In this document: positions 43,998 to 53,634 of the stretch, one piece after another
How positions within the stretch are numbered: the first letter of the stretch is position 1
Layout: every line of letters begins with the position of its first letter
Source: JANXVR01 sp034667405
Lineage (GTDB): Bacteria > Actinomycetota > UBA4738 > HRBIN12
Reading direction: 5' to 3'
Assembly (NCBI GenBank): GCA_034667405.1
Contig: JAXDJX010000014.1
Location: 1-64,000, forward strand
DNA length: 64,000 nucleotides
Program-made: the position numbers and the translations under genes
The notes under the pieces: model-generated
What the model saw: only the letters and a program-made list of their open reading frames with translations
Databases searched by the model: none
What the model was told of the DNA's origin: nothing

Positions 43998-45941
43998 ATG
44001 GATATCGACAGCGACCTCACCCCGCCCACCGCCGAACTCCTCCTGGACGTCCGAACACCTGCCGAATTGGCCTTCTCTCCCGATGGCTCGAGGCTTGTAT
44101 TCGCGTTGCATGCGACCGTCGCCGACCAGGGATCCTTCGTCCCGAGTGACATCTACGTCGCGGGTACCGTGCTCGATGCGGCTCCCGTCCAGCTCACCTC
44201 CGGCCCGTGGAGCGATCGAACGCCCGCCTGGTCGCCGGACGGTTCGCGTCTCGCCTTCCTCTCGGACCGCCTCACGCCCGGGCACCAGCTCCCCTACACG
44301 ATGTCGTCGGACGGCGGCGAACCGACCCTTGCAGGAACACTCGTGGGATCGGCCGAGAGCGTCGCGTGGTCGAGCGACGGGAACCGCCTCCTGGTGCTCG
44401 CTGCGGATCCCGGTTCCTACGGGCTGGATTGGAGCGCGCGGCCTGTGAACGGCGCCGATCCGGTGCCCGATCCCATCGTCCGGCGTCCGGGAGACGCCAG
44501 ACGACGCCTCTTCATGGTCGAACCGGCCTCGGGTGGGGTGGCTGAGGTCGGCCCTGCCGACCTCAGCGTGTGGGAGTTCGATTGGGATGGCGACGACACC
44601 GTCGTCGCCATCGTCTCCCAGGACCACTCGGGCTCCGGCTGGTATCAGGGTGTCGTCGCCCGGTTGGACCTGGACGTGCGAACGGCGCAGACCCTGTACG
44701 CGCCGGTGTGGCAGATCGAAGGGCTCGCGCTCTCACCCGATGGCGGCCGGGTCGCCGTGGTCGAGGGATACGCGAGCGATCACGGACTGCTCTCCGGAAG
44801 CCTCATGCTGGTCGATCTGGACAGCGGCGCGACCTCCGACCCATGGCCGGACCTGGAGACGGTCGGGCTGGCGTCGTGGTGCGACGACGCGTCGCTCTGG
44901 TACGCGAACACCGACGGAACGGGGAACGCCTGCGGCCGGCTCTGGCTGGACGGGAGGCGTGAGGAGCGCTGGCGCGCGGACGCGTTCATCGGCGACGCGG
45001 TGACCACACCCGTCTGCGTCATCACCGAGGACGCCGCCGCCGTGTGGACCACGCACCAAGCGCACGGTCGGGCACCTGAACTCGCCCGGTTCGATCACGC
45101 GGCGGGGGACTGGATCCGGCTCACGACGTTCAACGACCGCATCGTGGAGGGACGCGTGTTCCCCGACGTTCGGACCATCCGGTGGATGGGTGAAGGGGGC
45201 GTCGAGATCGAGGGCGTGCTCATGCTGCCGAAAGGCACCGAGGGGCCGCTGCCGATGATCGTTGGGGTGCACGGCGGACCGACGTGGAACTGGGGCGCGT
45301 ACTTCTCCGACTCCGAGCCGAACGCGGTGCTGTTGGCATCGGCCGGTTACGCGTGCTTGCTCCCCAACCCGCGAGGGAGCATCGGGCGCGGGCATGCTTT
45401 CGCGCAGGGCGTCATCGGGGACGGTGGCGGCGTCGACTTCCGCGACATCATGGCCGGGGTCGATCACTGCGTCGCCGAGGGCATCGCAGATCCGGATCGC
45501 CTGGGGATCACCGGTCTGTCCTACGGCGGGTACATGGCGGGATGGGCCGTGGGGCAGACGGATCGGTTCCGTGCCTCCGTCGCGATGTCGGTGGTCTCCG
45601 ACTACGTGTCCTACCACTTGACCTCAGAGGTCTGGTGGTACGACCAGGCGATCCTGAAGGGTGAGTGGAACGACCCCGCGAGTCAGTACGCGGAGCGTTC
45701 GCCGGTCACGTTCGCCCATCGGTCCACGACACCAACCCTCATCATCCAAGGGGCGGACGATCGGTGCACCCCGCCCGGTCAGGCCGACGAGCTGTTCAAC
45801 GCCCTTGCGGTCTCGGGCGCCGAGGTGGAGTTGGTCGTCTACCCCCGGGAGGGACACGTGCCGGTCGAACGGGCCCACGCGCTGGATGCGATCCGGCGAA
45901 CACAGGCCTGGTTCGACCGACACTTGGGTCCCAGCATCTAG
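43998..45941 (+). CDS. S9-family serine peptidase (dipeptidyl/acylaminoacyl peptidase-like)
   Basis: A 647-residue prolyl-oligopeptidase-type enzyme. The N-terminal 370 residues form a PD40 propeller (FSPDGSRLVF, WSPDGSRLAF). The C-terminal alpha/beta-hydrolase domain carries GLSYGGYM with Ser508, IIQGADDRC with Asp587 or Asp588, and YPREGHVP with His620. GVHGGPTWNWG forms the oxyanion region. No signal peptide, so it is cytoplasmic. The ATG at 43998 is chosen; the frame is open far upstream only over the divergent gene. It would cleave short peptides. Confidence 0.9.
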   Translation: MDIDSDLTPPTAELLLDVRTPAELAFSPDGSRLVFALHATVADQGSFVPSDIYVAGTVLDAAPVQLTSGPWSDRTPAWSPDGSRLAFLSDRLTPGHQLPYTMSSDGGEPTLAGTLVGSAESVAWSSDGNRLLVLAADPGSYGLDWSARPVNGADPVPDPIVRRPGDARRRLFMVEPASGGVAEVGPADLSVWEFDWDGDDTVVAIVSQDHSGSGWYQGVVARLDLDVRTAQTLYAPVWQIEGLALSPDGGRVAVVEGYASDHGLLSGSLMLVDLDSGATSDPWPDLETVGLASWCDDASLWYANTDGTGNACGRLWLDGRREERWRADAFIGDAVTTPVCVITEDAAAVWTTHQAHGRAPELARFDHAAGDWIRLTTFNDRIVEGRVFPDVRTIRWMGEGGVEIEGVLMLPKGTEGPLPMIVGVHGGPTWNWGAYFSDSEPNAVLLASAGYACLLPNPRGSIGRGHAFAQGVIGDGGGVDFRDIMAGVDHCVAEGIADPDRLGITGLSYGGYMAGWAVGQTDRFRASVAMSVVSDYVSYHLTSEVWWYDQAILKGEWNDPASQYAERSPVTFAHRSTTPTLIIQGADDRCTPPGQADELFNALAVSGAEVELVVYPREGHVPVERAHALDAIRRTQAWFDRHLGPSI

Positions 45942-45951
45942 CGGCGCTCGG

Positions 45952-46632
45952 TCAGGCAGGGTCTCCCGGGCTCATCCCCGGCCCCAGCACCTGGAAGAAC
46001 ACGTACGCATTGGTCTCGACCTCCGGCGCGCAGCCGCCGGCCGTCTGGCAGGCGTCCACCGCTTCCACGTTCTTGGCGGCAACGATCTTGTTCCAGGCGT
46101 GCAGGTTCTTCACACCGACCAGAACGACGGGCCACCATGTGGACTGGAACGACTCGTCCTCCTCGATCACGAAGCTCCGTGCCGGAAGCATCGCGTTCTC
46201 GCCCATGTCACCGAAGACGTGGGAGAGGTCCATGGTGCGCGGGTGGTCGATGCACCGTGCGTCGCACTGGAGCGTGGCATCCGGGGGAGTGAAGCCCAAC
46301 GGGATCAGTTCGTAGATGCTGCTCACGACCGGGCCGCTCGGAGGAACCTGGGCGGGTCGGCCAGCCTCGCATTCGGAGTTCGCCTCGGCGGGCGGAGGAT
46401 CTTCGCAGAAGAACCGGTGCGAGTACTCGAGCTGCACGGTGTGGCCATCCAGCCACGCGTCGGTGAAGCCGATCTTCATGCACTCGGACCCGCCGCTGTT
46501 ACAGGGCAACGTGCGCGAGGTTCCCGACCCCGACGCCACGGCCACGCCGAACGCCAGACCGAGCGCCAGCGAAGCCGTGGTGAGGAGGACGAGTACCGAA
46601 CGGATCGATCGGATTCGCGAGAGCTTCAGCAT
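45952..46632 (-). CDS. secreted hypothetical protein with several cysteines
   Basis: A 226-residue exported protein. GGAGG lies eight bases before the ATG at 46632; the signal peptide (SVLVLLTTASLALGLAFGVA) ends near residue 34. The mature part has about eight Cys (PCNSGGSECMKIGF, FFCEDPP, CDARCIDHP, VDACQTAGGC), suggesting disulfides. I do not recognise the family. It diverges from the cyclase gene and converges on the S9 peptidase with ten bases between stops. Confidence 0.65.
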   Translation of the reverse strand: MLKLSRIRSIRSVLVLLTTASLALGLAFGVAVASGSGTSRTLPCNSGGSECMKIGFTDAWLDGHTVQLEYSHRFFCEDPPPAEANSECEAGRPAQVPPSGPVVSSIYELIPLGFTPPDATLQCDARCIDHPRTMDLSHVFGDMGENAMLPARSFVIEEDESFQSTWWPVVLVGVKNLHAWNKIVAAKNVEAVDACQTAGGCAPEVETNAYVFFQVLGPGMSPGDPA

Positions 46633-46729
46633 GTTCAGCCCCTCCTTCGCAGCTCGGCGAGCTGCTCCCAGGGCATACGGGCGAGGCGGGGCCGCGGTTC
46701 GTGTCACCCCCGTGGAGTATCGTCAAACG

Positions 46730-47584
46730 ATGACCCGGCTCAGCACGCGTGAGCGGGCGAACCTCCCCGACAGGGCGTTCGCCTACATCGATGGGGACGG
46801 GCGACGACGGCTGCCGATCCACGACGAAGCCCATGTGCGGGCGGCCCTCGGGCGGTTCGAACGGGTCCGGTTCGAAGACGATGCGGCCCGTGAACGCGCG
46901 CGGCTGCGGCTCCTGAAGGCGGCCAAGACGTACGGCATCGTGCCCGTCGGATTCATCGCCGGACAGCTGCGCTCCGAGCGCAGCAGCCGATCGGCGGACT
47001 TCTCCACGTTCCCCACGGGGTCGGTCACGTTCCTGCTCACGGACATCGAGGGATCGACCCTGATCCTGCGCCGGTTGGGCGATGGCTACGCGCCGCTGCT
47101 GAAGGATGTCCGGGGGATCATCCGCGACGCCGTTCGCCGGTGTGGCGGACGGAAGGTCGACGCGGTCGGCGATGAGTACCTCTCCGTGTTCGAGCGCGCC
47201 GCACCGGCCATCGAGACGGCGCTGGACATCCAGCGCGCCATGAGGGATCGGGCATGGCCGCACGGTCTCGATGTTCGGGTTCGCGCGGGGATCCACAGTG
47301 GGCGACCGACGTTGACCGAGACCGGCTACGTGGGACTGTCCGTCCATACGGTGGCCAGGATATGTGCCGTCGGCCACGGCGGACAGATCCTCGCGTCGGG
47401 CAAGACGAAGGTTGCGGTCCAGGGTGCGGTTCCGGCCGGAGCCGTGTTCCGAAGCCTTGGGCGGCACCGGCTTTCCGGGTTGGCACGGGATGAGACCATC
47501 TATCAGGTGCAGGTCAAGGGGATGCCGACACGCTTCCCGCCGCTGCGCTCCGTCGTCCTTCCGGCGCCGGATCCCCGCGGCTAG
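46730..47584 (+). CDS. class III adenylate/guanylate cyclase
   Basis: A 284-residue nucleotide cyclase. Residues about 10-75 form a small N-terminal domain (DRAFAYIDGDGRRRLPIHDE, then ERARLRLLKAAKTYGI), a unit I recall in front of several actinobacterial cyclases. The catalytic domain begins at VTFLLTDIEGST (metal-binding Asp105) and continues with VDAVGDEYL (Asp148) and VRAGIHSGRPTLTETGYVGL. It would make cAMP or cGMP as a cytoplasmic signal. No membrane segment is present. The stop directly abuts the stop of the convergent phosphoesterase gene. Confidence 0.88.
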   Translation: MTRLSTRERANLPDRAFAYIDGDGRRRLPIHDEAHVRAALGRFERVRFEDDAARERARLRLLKAAKTYGIVPVGFIAGQLRSERSSRSADFSTFPTGSVTFLLTDIEGSTLILRRLGDGYAPLLKDVRGIIRDAVRRCGGRKVDAVGDEYLSVFERAAPAIETALDIQRAMRDRAWPHGLDVRVRAGIHSGRPTLTETGYVGLSVHTVARICAVGHGGQILASGKTKVAVQGAVPAGAVFRSLGRHRLSGLARDETIYQVQVKGMPTRFPPLRSVVLPAPDPRG

Positions 47585-49213
47585 TTAGGTCGGATCGTCG
47601 CGGTTCCCCGGATGCTGTCGCATGTAGTGCTTCTCCCACTTCGGGATACGGTGCCGGATCAGGTGCGGCTCCGGGACGCGCACACCGGCTGCGTGGGGTG
47701 ACGTGAAGTCGAAGCTGCCGCGGTAGTCGTAGGCGCCCGCATCTTCCTGGCTGAGGGGGTCGAGGCCGAACGTGTGCTCGACGAATGCCAGCAACGAGGC
47801 GTAGGTGGCGTCGGTGTGGTCGGTGTAGCCGACCTTCGCGTACGGGGAGATGATGATCATCGGAACCCGGATCCCCCACGTCGGCTGCGGCGGCGCCACG
47901 TGGTCGTAGAAACATCCGCAGTCGTCCCAGGTGAGGAAGATGGCGGTCGACGCTGCATCGACCGGATCGGATTGTATGGCCTGGACCACCGACGCAACGA
48001 AGTTGTCGCCGGCCGCCATGGAGGCGTTGTTGTGCGTCGAGTTAGCCCAACTGGGAATCACGATCGACAGTGCGGGCAACGTTCCGTTCGCCGCATCGTC
48101 GATGATGTCGTCCGCTGCGACCACCTGCTCCCGTTGCGGCGAGCCGAGGCACGAGTAGAAGGTCGGGCAGATGGACCAACCCCACCCATCTCCACCGGTG
48201 ATGCCGTCACCTTCATAGATGTGCCAGTCGAGTCCGGCCGCGTCGACGCTGTCGAAGATGGTGGGCTCGTAGGGGACCGGGGAGTCCCGGTACGGACCGA
48301 CCCCACTCTGGTCGGGGATGCACGAGGGCACGAGTGTCAGAGGATCGCGGCCGTCGGTCCAGTAGGTGTCGTTGAAGCTGTCGCATCCCCAGCCGGGACC
48401 CGCGGGGCGTTCCCCCGGATGCGGATTGTTGCCCTGGAATCCATTCGCCGACGGGTTCCCCAGAACCAGATGTCCGACCCACGACGGCGTGTTCCGTAGT
48501 TCGAAGGTGCGGTCCGAGATGGTGTAGCGCTCGGCGAGCGCGGCGACGTTCGCGATCGGCGACACCGCGGGCCGGAGCGGATCGTACTGCGCGTAGCAGG
48601 CGTGCGACGGCGTGGTTCCCGCATCGCATCCCCAGATCTTGTCGAACCCGTTCATGGCTCCGTCGTTGATGCTCGTCGCCTGCGCTTCGACGCTGTGACG
48701 AACGGGAGGAACGATATCGGGGCTGAGCGGGAGCTTGATGGTCTGTCCGGTCGAGAGCTTGCCCTTCGCGCGCCCGTCGCATCGCGCGTTGGCACCCGGC
48801 CGGACGATCTTGCCTTGACGGACCTCCACGCACAGCTTGCCCAGCACGTTGTCGAACGAGTGGTTCTCCTGATCGATGATCACGACGTGTTGGATCGGTA
48901 TGACCACGAACGGGACGTCGCTGGAACTGCTCCCTTCCGGCGTGGTCACGTTCACCGGACCCGTGGTGGCGCCGTTGGGGACCTGGGTGGTGATCTGGGT
49001 GTCGGAGTCGACCAGGAACGTGGCGGGAACTCCGTTGAAATCGACAGCGGTCGTGTCCTGAAGACCGTCCCCGGTGATCTCGACCGTCACGCCGTACGTT
49101 CCGGTCTCCGGGGAGATCTGCACGTTGCTCGGCTGGGTTGCTCCTGCACGGCCCTGCGTCAGGGCCGTGGTGACCAAGGCGAAGCTCAAGAAAAGCCTGA
49201 AACGAAATCGCAT
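47585..49213 (-). CDS. secreted IPT/TIG-domain phosphoesterase
   Basis: A 542-residue exported phosphoesterase. The ATG at 49213 has GGAAGG upstream and opens a signal peptide (FRLFLSFALVTTALTQG). An IPT/TIG immunoglobulin-like domain lies at about 30-110 (ISPETGTYGVTVEITGDGL). The phosphoesterase domain begins at PIQHVVIIDQENHSFDNVLG and includes TWDDCGCFYDHVAPPQ and RVPMIIISPYAK. It is a paralogue of 28483-29886 with the same motif order; only this copy has the IPT domain, perhaps for binding a surface. Substrate unknown. Confidence 0.87.
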   Translation of the reverse strand: MRFRFRLFLSFALVTTALTQGRAGATQPSNVQISPETGTYGVTVEITGDGLQDTTAVDFNGVPATFLVDSDTQITTQVPNGATTGPVNVTTPEGSSSSDVPFVVIPIQHVVIIDQENHSFDNVLGKLCVEVRQGKIVRPGANARCDGRAKGKLSTGQTIKLPLSPDIVPPVRHSVEAQATSINDGAMNGFDKIWGCDAGTTPSHACYAQYDPLRPAVSPIANVAALAERYTISDRTFELRNTPSWVGHLVLGNPSANGFQGNNPHPGERPAGPGWGCDSFNDTYWTDGRDPLTLVPSCIPDQSGVGPYRDSPVPYEPTIFDSVDAAGLDWHIYEGDGITGGDGWGWSICPTFYSCLGSPQREQVVAADDIIDDAANGTLPALSIVIPSWANSTHNNASMAAGDNFVASVVQAIQSDPVDAASTAIFLTWDDCGCFYDHVAPPQPTWGIRVPMIIISPYAKVGYTDHTDATYASLLAFVEHTFGLDPLSQEDAGAYDYRGSFDFTSPHAAGVRVPEPHLIRHRIPKWEKHYMRQHPGNRDDPT

Positions 49214-49289
49214 CCGACGCTGCCTTCCGCTTCCTGGGGGTGCAGCCCTTCTCCGGTGGAACCCTATGCCGACTTGCGTGCCGGCGCAA

Positions 49290-52200
49290 CTAGAACGGTG
49301 GTGGAGTGAAGACCTCCGTGACATCGGTGGGACTTGCGCCGCCTGCCGCCGCGCCGCCGGCCGCGACGAATACTTGTCCATGCCAGACCACGGCCTGGAT
49401 CCCGTGCCTCGCCGTGGGTATGCCGGCGAGCGAACCCCAGGTGTCGGTCACAGGATCGTAGGCCTCCACCTCGGAGAACGTTCCGTCGGCGCCCTCTCCA
49501 CCGATGACCAGGATGTGTCCCTGCACCACCGCGACGGCGTAGCCGCCGCGCGGAGTCGGGAGCGGCGCCAGGCCGGTGGTCCAGGTTCCGGCGGTCAGGT
49601 CGTACACATCGTTGAAGCCGAACGGCTCCGCCCGGACCCCTTGGCGGCCGCCGATGGCGTAGAGCTTCCCGTCGACGATGGCCGCCTGGAAATGGTCGCG
49701 TGCCCGGGGCATGTCGTCGAGCGCCGTCCACGTATCCGCCACCGGGTCGTAGACGTCTGCCCAGGGGACCGCCACGCCGTCGTGCAGCCCGCCGAAGTAG
49801 TAGATCTTCCCGTTCCACACCGCCACGCCACCGGCGCCGCGTTCGCGTCCTGTGGGCATAGCGGCACCGCTCGAGAACGTGTCGGTCGCGGGATCATAGA
49901 TCCATACGCTCCCCACGGAGGGCTTCGGCTGACCGGGCTGGCGATGCAGGCCGCCGAGCGAGTAGATCTTCCCGTTGAGGGTCACCGATTGGATGTGGTC
50001 GAGGTCGGCCGGGAGCGGGTGCAGCCATCGCCACCGGTCGCGCCGTGGGTTGTAGACCTGCTGCGTGGTGCCGCCCCACGTGAGGTAGAAGCGGTTCGAA
50101 ACCTTCGAGAACGACACCTCTTGGCGGGCCAGCCCGGTGGGAGTGGCCGTCCTCCAACTGCCGATATCGACGACACCGCTCGGTGTCGATGCAGAGACGG
50201 GCGCCGGTCCGGGTGGTGACGTCTCCTTGGCCCGGAAGTAGTCCCACGTGGCGGTGAAGGGTGCGCCGGAACCGTGTGAGGTCGAGATGACGCCCGTGGC
50301 GAGCGCGGCACTCGAGAACCAACTCGAGGGAACGGTGATCGCCGTCCCCAGGTTCACCGTGGGGCCCGCGACACCTCCGGAGATCACCGAGTAGCGGGGG
50401 AGCACCGTGTGCTTGGCGGGATCCACGCGGAGGCTGAGCACCACCGCATCGGGACCGGGCATGGTCACGGGTGTGCTTCGGCGGTTCGTGACGCTCCCTG
50501 CGACCTCGCGGCGGAACTCGATCGCGCCGGAACCGTCGCCGGCCGCGGTCGAGAGCTCCACGTAGTTGTCCTGGTCGCCCGTTCCGATGGTGATCCCCAT
50601 CGACTGACCGGACACGGGCGTGATGCTCGCGAACGGCGCCACGATCTTCGTGGTCACGACGAAGGTGCCGGTGGTCGCGGGAGACGCGTCGAAGCCTCGT
50701 TGGAACCCGTACATCTGGTTGTTCGACGAGCCCTCGGCGGTGCCGTCGGGGACGGCATCCACGGCGAGTGTTCCGGTCGCACTTCCCACCGTCATGGCCG
50801 CCGGGTCGTAGAGGTTCGAGTAATCGGTGATGCCGTTCGTCATCAGGCCCCTGAACCCGGTGTCGTTGATCCCGCCGGGGTTCTGACTGCCCGGGTCCCA
50901 TGAGATCTGGATGGGGAGCGAACGGCCGATGCCGTTCAGCGCGTCGTTGGCGAAGGGATCGGAGGTGTCGGGCAGGCCGTCGTTGTCGTCGTCGGGGTCG
51001 TTCAGGTTGGAGATGCGGTCGTTGTCGGCATCGGCGGGGACGTCGGCCGCCGAGCATGGGTCGGTGCCGTTGTCGATCTCGTCGGCGTTGGTGAAGCCGT
51101 CGCCGTCGTCGTCGTTCGCGTCGTCCAGACCGGTGCAGGTCCCGCCGCCGCCCAGGTAGTCGTTCGGTTCGAAGGCGACGATCGATGCGGCGGAGTGGTC
51201 CGCCACCCAGATGGTGCCCGGGAACGGATCGGTGTCGCCTTGGGTGGTGACGTCCAACGGACGCTGATCGATATTGGAGAACAGGGTGGATTGATCGGTG
51301 ACGGTCTTTCCCGAAGCGTCCAGCTGGACGCGATAGAGGGCGTTGTTGAAGGAGGTGAGCAGGAGGTCGCCCTGGAGAGCCCCGCCGAAGTTGGACGCGG
51401 TGTACTCCGCGATCCCGTCCGTCGAGCCCGGGAACGTCGCGATGGACTCTCGGTCAGGTCCGGGCGTGATCCAGGTGCATTGTCGCGGGTCGCCGGTGGG
51501 CACCGGCGATTGACCGCCGAAGGTGTTCGCGGTGCTTGCACGCGTGGGGTTCGGATGTCCGCCGTACTCGCCTTCATAGATCCAGTGGAGACTGTCGTTC
51601 CCCGTGATGCCGCCCTCACTGATGGCGTTCGTGCAACCCGGGGTGCCGTTACCGACCGGCAGGCCGCCGGCTCCTGCGTTGGAACCGTTGTCGGTCCCGT
51701 AGAGCAGGCCGTTCGACGCCCAGACCAGGTCGTAGGGGTTGCGGTAGCCGGGGGAGTAGACCTGTACGGGGCCACCGGGAACGATCTTCGCTTGGTTCAA
51801 GCCGTCGTTGCCGCCGAAGGGGTCGCGCACATCGACGGGCGTCGGGTCGTCCGGCGGCGTCGGTGCGTCGGGCCGCGTCGGGTCGTCGAGCGTCGGGATG
51901 GAGTAGGCGCCGGGTGTCGCCGTGATCACGTCTAGGTCGATCGAGAGGATCGCGCCGGACAGGGCGTACTCGGGAAGCTCCGCGAAGGTGTTCGAAGGCG
52001 CACCCATGTTCGTGTTGCCGCCGACCGCGAGGTAGAGCGTGTTCGTGGCGGCGTCCAGTGCGAGGCCGTTGGGCACATGCACCTCTTCAGAACGCGGCAA
52101 ACCGCGAACCAGGGTGTTGGCCTTCCACGCGGATCCGTCCCAGCGGACACGCGAGATCGTCCCCGAGTTCGTGTCGAGTCCGGTGTCGCCCAGACCGCTG

Positions 52201-52697
52201 TTGCTCCCTCCGGCCCGGGGGTCGCTGGAACTGACGTACAGAACGGGGTGCGTCGCTGTTCCCACCACGATGAGTCCCGTGAGGAGACGGCCGTTGACGG
52301 AGGGCTGCGCCTTGCCGGTGTCGTCGTGGTTGCGGATGGCGGCGATAGACGTGATGGTGTCGGTGGCGGTGACCTGGTACTGGTTGAATCCCAGCCGTTC
52401 GATCGTGTAGACCTGGATGAGTCCGGAATCGTTGCCGACGTAGAGACGGCCGTCGGGACCGAACTGCAACGTGGTGGGACCCGTTGAGGACGCACCGTCC
52501 AAGGTGCTCTTGCCGAAGCCGACATCCCCGGCCGTTGCATGCGCAGGGGTCGCCGGCGCCAGTACCAGCCATTGCATCGCGAGGATCCACACGGCCGCGG
52601 CCAAGCCGCGGCGCCTTACGGGGGGGACAGGCACCGACGTTCCCTTCCGACGAGGTCGGCGGCCCTGTGCCGCCGGTTTAGCGAGAGTGCCATTCAC
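49290..52697 (-). CDS. giant secreted multidomain protein (sugar-dehydrogenase-like propeller, TSP3, Kelch)
   Basis: An 1135-residue exported protein. The signal region (LAAAVWILAMQWLVLAPATP) is preceded by a long basic start. Residues about 55-520 resemble PQQ-type sugar dehydrogenase propellers (VPNGLALDAATNTLYLAVGG, NPYDLVWASNGLLYGTDNG). About 525-600 hold calcium-binding Asp-rich TSP3-like repeats (DDANDDDGDGFTNADE, DPDDDNDGLPD). About 600-830 form a beta-sandwich-like region. The last 280 residues carry Kelch repeats (GKIYSLGG, GKIYYFGG, GKLYAIGG). Whether it has PQQ-dependent activity cannot be told. It is a single-gene unit. Confidence 0.75.
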   Translation of the reverse strand: MNGTLAKPAAQGRRPRRKGTSVPVPPVRRRGLAAAVWILAMQWLVLAPATPAHATAGDVGFGKSTLDGASSTGPTTLQFGPDGRLYVGNDSGLIQVYTIERLGFNQYQVTATDTITSIAAIRNHDDTGKAQPSVNGRLLTGLIVVGTATHPVLYVSSSDPRAGGSNSGLGDTGLDTNSGTISRVRWDGSAWKANTLVRGLPRSEEVHVPNGLALDAATNTLYLAVGGNTNMGAPSNTFAELPEYALSGAILSIDLDVITATPGAYSIPTLDDPTRPDAPTPPDDPTPVDVRDPFGGNDGLNQAKIVPGGPVQVYSPGYRNPYDLVWASNGLLYGTDNGSNAGAGGLPVGNGTPGCTNAISEGGITGNDSLHWIYEGEYGGHPNPTRASTANTFGGQSPVPTGDPRQCTWITPGPDRESIATFPGSTDGIAEYTASNFGGALQGDLLLTSFNNALYRVQLDASGKTVTDQSTLFSNIDQRPLDVTTQGDTDPFPGTIWVADHSAASIVAFEPNDYLGGGGTCTGLDDANDDDGDGFTNADEIDNGTDPCSAADVPADADNDRISNLNDPDDDNDGLPDTSDPFANDALNGIGRSLPIQISWDPGSQNPGGINDTGFRGLMTNGITDYSNLYDPAAMTVGSATGTLAVDAVPDGTAEGSSNNQMYGFQRGFDASPATTGTFVVTTKIVAPFASITPVSGQSMGITIGTGDQDNYVELSTAAGDGSGAIEFRREVAGSVTNRRSTPVTMPGPDAVVLSLRVDPAKHTVLPRYSVISGGVAGPTVNLGTAITVPSSWFSSAALATGVISTSHGSGAPFTATWDYFRAKETSPPGPAPVSASTPSGVVDIGSWRTATPTGLARQEVSFSKVSNRFYLTWGGTTQQVYNPRRDRWRWLHPLPADLDHIQSVTLNGKIYSLGGLHRQPGQPKPSVGSVWIYDPATDTFSSGAAMPTGRERGAGGVAVWNGKIYYFGGLHDGVAVPWADVYDPVADTWTALDDMPRARDHFQAAIVDGKLYAIGGRQGVRAEPFGFNDVYDLTAGTWTTGLAPLPTPRGGYAVAVVQGHILVIGGEGADGTFSEVEAYDPVTDTWGSLAGIPTARHGIQAVVWHGQVFVAAGGAAAGGASPTDVTEVFTPPPF

Positions 52698-52734
52698 GCA
52701 TCCCCGATGGAGCTACGTCAATGGGCCAAACGCC

Positions 52735-52772
52735 AAAAAGCACCCCTCAGGACCTAAGTCCCGAGGGGTGCT
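52735..52772 (-). terminator. rho-independent terminator of the downstream secreted gene
   Basis: On the minus strand AGCACCCCTC pairs with GAGGGGTGCT over ten bases, extended by GGAC/GTCC around a short loop, and is followed by TTTTT. This is a textbook intrinsic terminator for the gene ending at 52795, and separates it from the Kelch/TSP3 gene starting at 52697. Confidence 0.92.
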
Positions 52773-52794
52773 CCTGGCTACGCGATGGTGCCGG

Positions 52795-53634
52795 TTATGC
52801 CGCCTTCACGGTGAACCGAACGAGCGGGTTATAGCCCGTCCAGCAGCCGTCGTCCAGGCGGAACGTGTCCGTCGGACCTGTGTCACCAGGGCAATACACC
52901 CCAGCGTTCGACGAGTTCAGGAACACGCCGTCGGGGTACTTGTCGGTCCCCCTGGAGGGGAGTCCGGCATAGGCCCCGACATTCAAAGAGTCGTACGGGC
53001 AACCCTCAGTGGCGGTGTTGCAGGGGTTGTCGTAGCCCTCCGGGTTGTACCCGTAGCCACTGGTGTTGTAGGTGATGCCGTAGATGGCTTGCGTCGGCAG
53101 CGTCACGTGCAACCCCGTGAACTTGAAGAGGATCGTATTCGCGAAGCCGTTGTAGCACGTGTCGTCCGCGGCGCTGTACCACTTGCCGAGGTTGTCACCC
53201 GTGCATTCGACGGACGCCGACGGGCGATAGGGGATGTTGAAGACCCTCGTCACGCTCGTGATGACCGTCCCCTTGGTGGGAGGAGTCCCCGCGTTCACCT
53301 GGTACACGCTGAACGTGATCGGGATCGAGAAGGTGGCTCCCGGGGTGGTGACGCAGTCGTTCGTGTTCCAAGCGCCCGTCTCGCACGCCCAGCTACTCAT
53401 GACGACCCTGACGGCCTTGAGCGTCGAGGACGTTCCCGGAGCGAACTTGATCATGTCGCCGAACTCGTTCGTCTGTTGTGCCTGGAACGGCTGGCTCGGG
53501 ATGTTGCCGGGGAGCGTGCTCGGGATGCTGTTGTAGACGTTCGGCGTCACTGCGAACGCCGGTGTTGCGGATGCGAGCGCCATCACGGCGGCCGACATCA
53601 GCACGATGGATGCTGCGGTAGTTGCTCGTCTCAT
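52795..53634 (-). CDS. secreted hypothetical protein
   Basis: A 279-residue exported protein. The signal peptide (IVLMSAAVMALASATPAFA) follows MRRATTAAS, with GAGG upstream of the ATG at 53634. The mature chain is beta-rich with several Cys (SSWACETGAWNTNDC, DDTCYNGFANTILFKFTG, CNTATEGCPYDSL) likely forming disulfides. I do not recognise the family. It has its own intrinsic terminator, so it is a monocistronic unit. It may be a structural or binding protein. Confidence 0.7.
   Translation of the reverse strand: MRRATTAASIVLMSAAVMALASATPAFAVTPNVYNSIPSTLPGNIPSQPFQAQQTNEFGDMIKFAPGTSSTLKAVRVVMSSWACETGAWNTNDCVTTPGATFSIPITFSVYQVNAGTPPTKGTVITSVTRVFNIPYRPSASVECTGDNLGKWYSAADDTCYNGFANTILFKFTGLHVTLPTQAIYGITYNTSGYGYNPEGYDNPCNTATEGCPYDSLNVGAYAGLPSRGTDKYPDGVFLNSSNAGVYCPGDTGPTDTFRLDDGCWTGYNPLVRFTVKAA

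Noticed and set aside
42747..45941. 1064-codon version of the S9 peptidase
   Set aside because: The first 417 codons overlap the divergent secreted gene antisense; the peptidase starts at 43998.
49290..52697. Alternative long frames on the plus strand opposite the Kelch/TSP3 gene
   Set aside because: They are shadow frames of a high-GC gene with no independent coding features.
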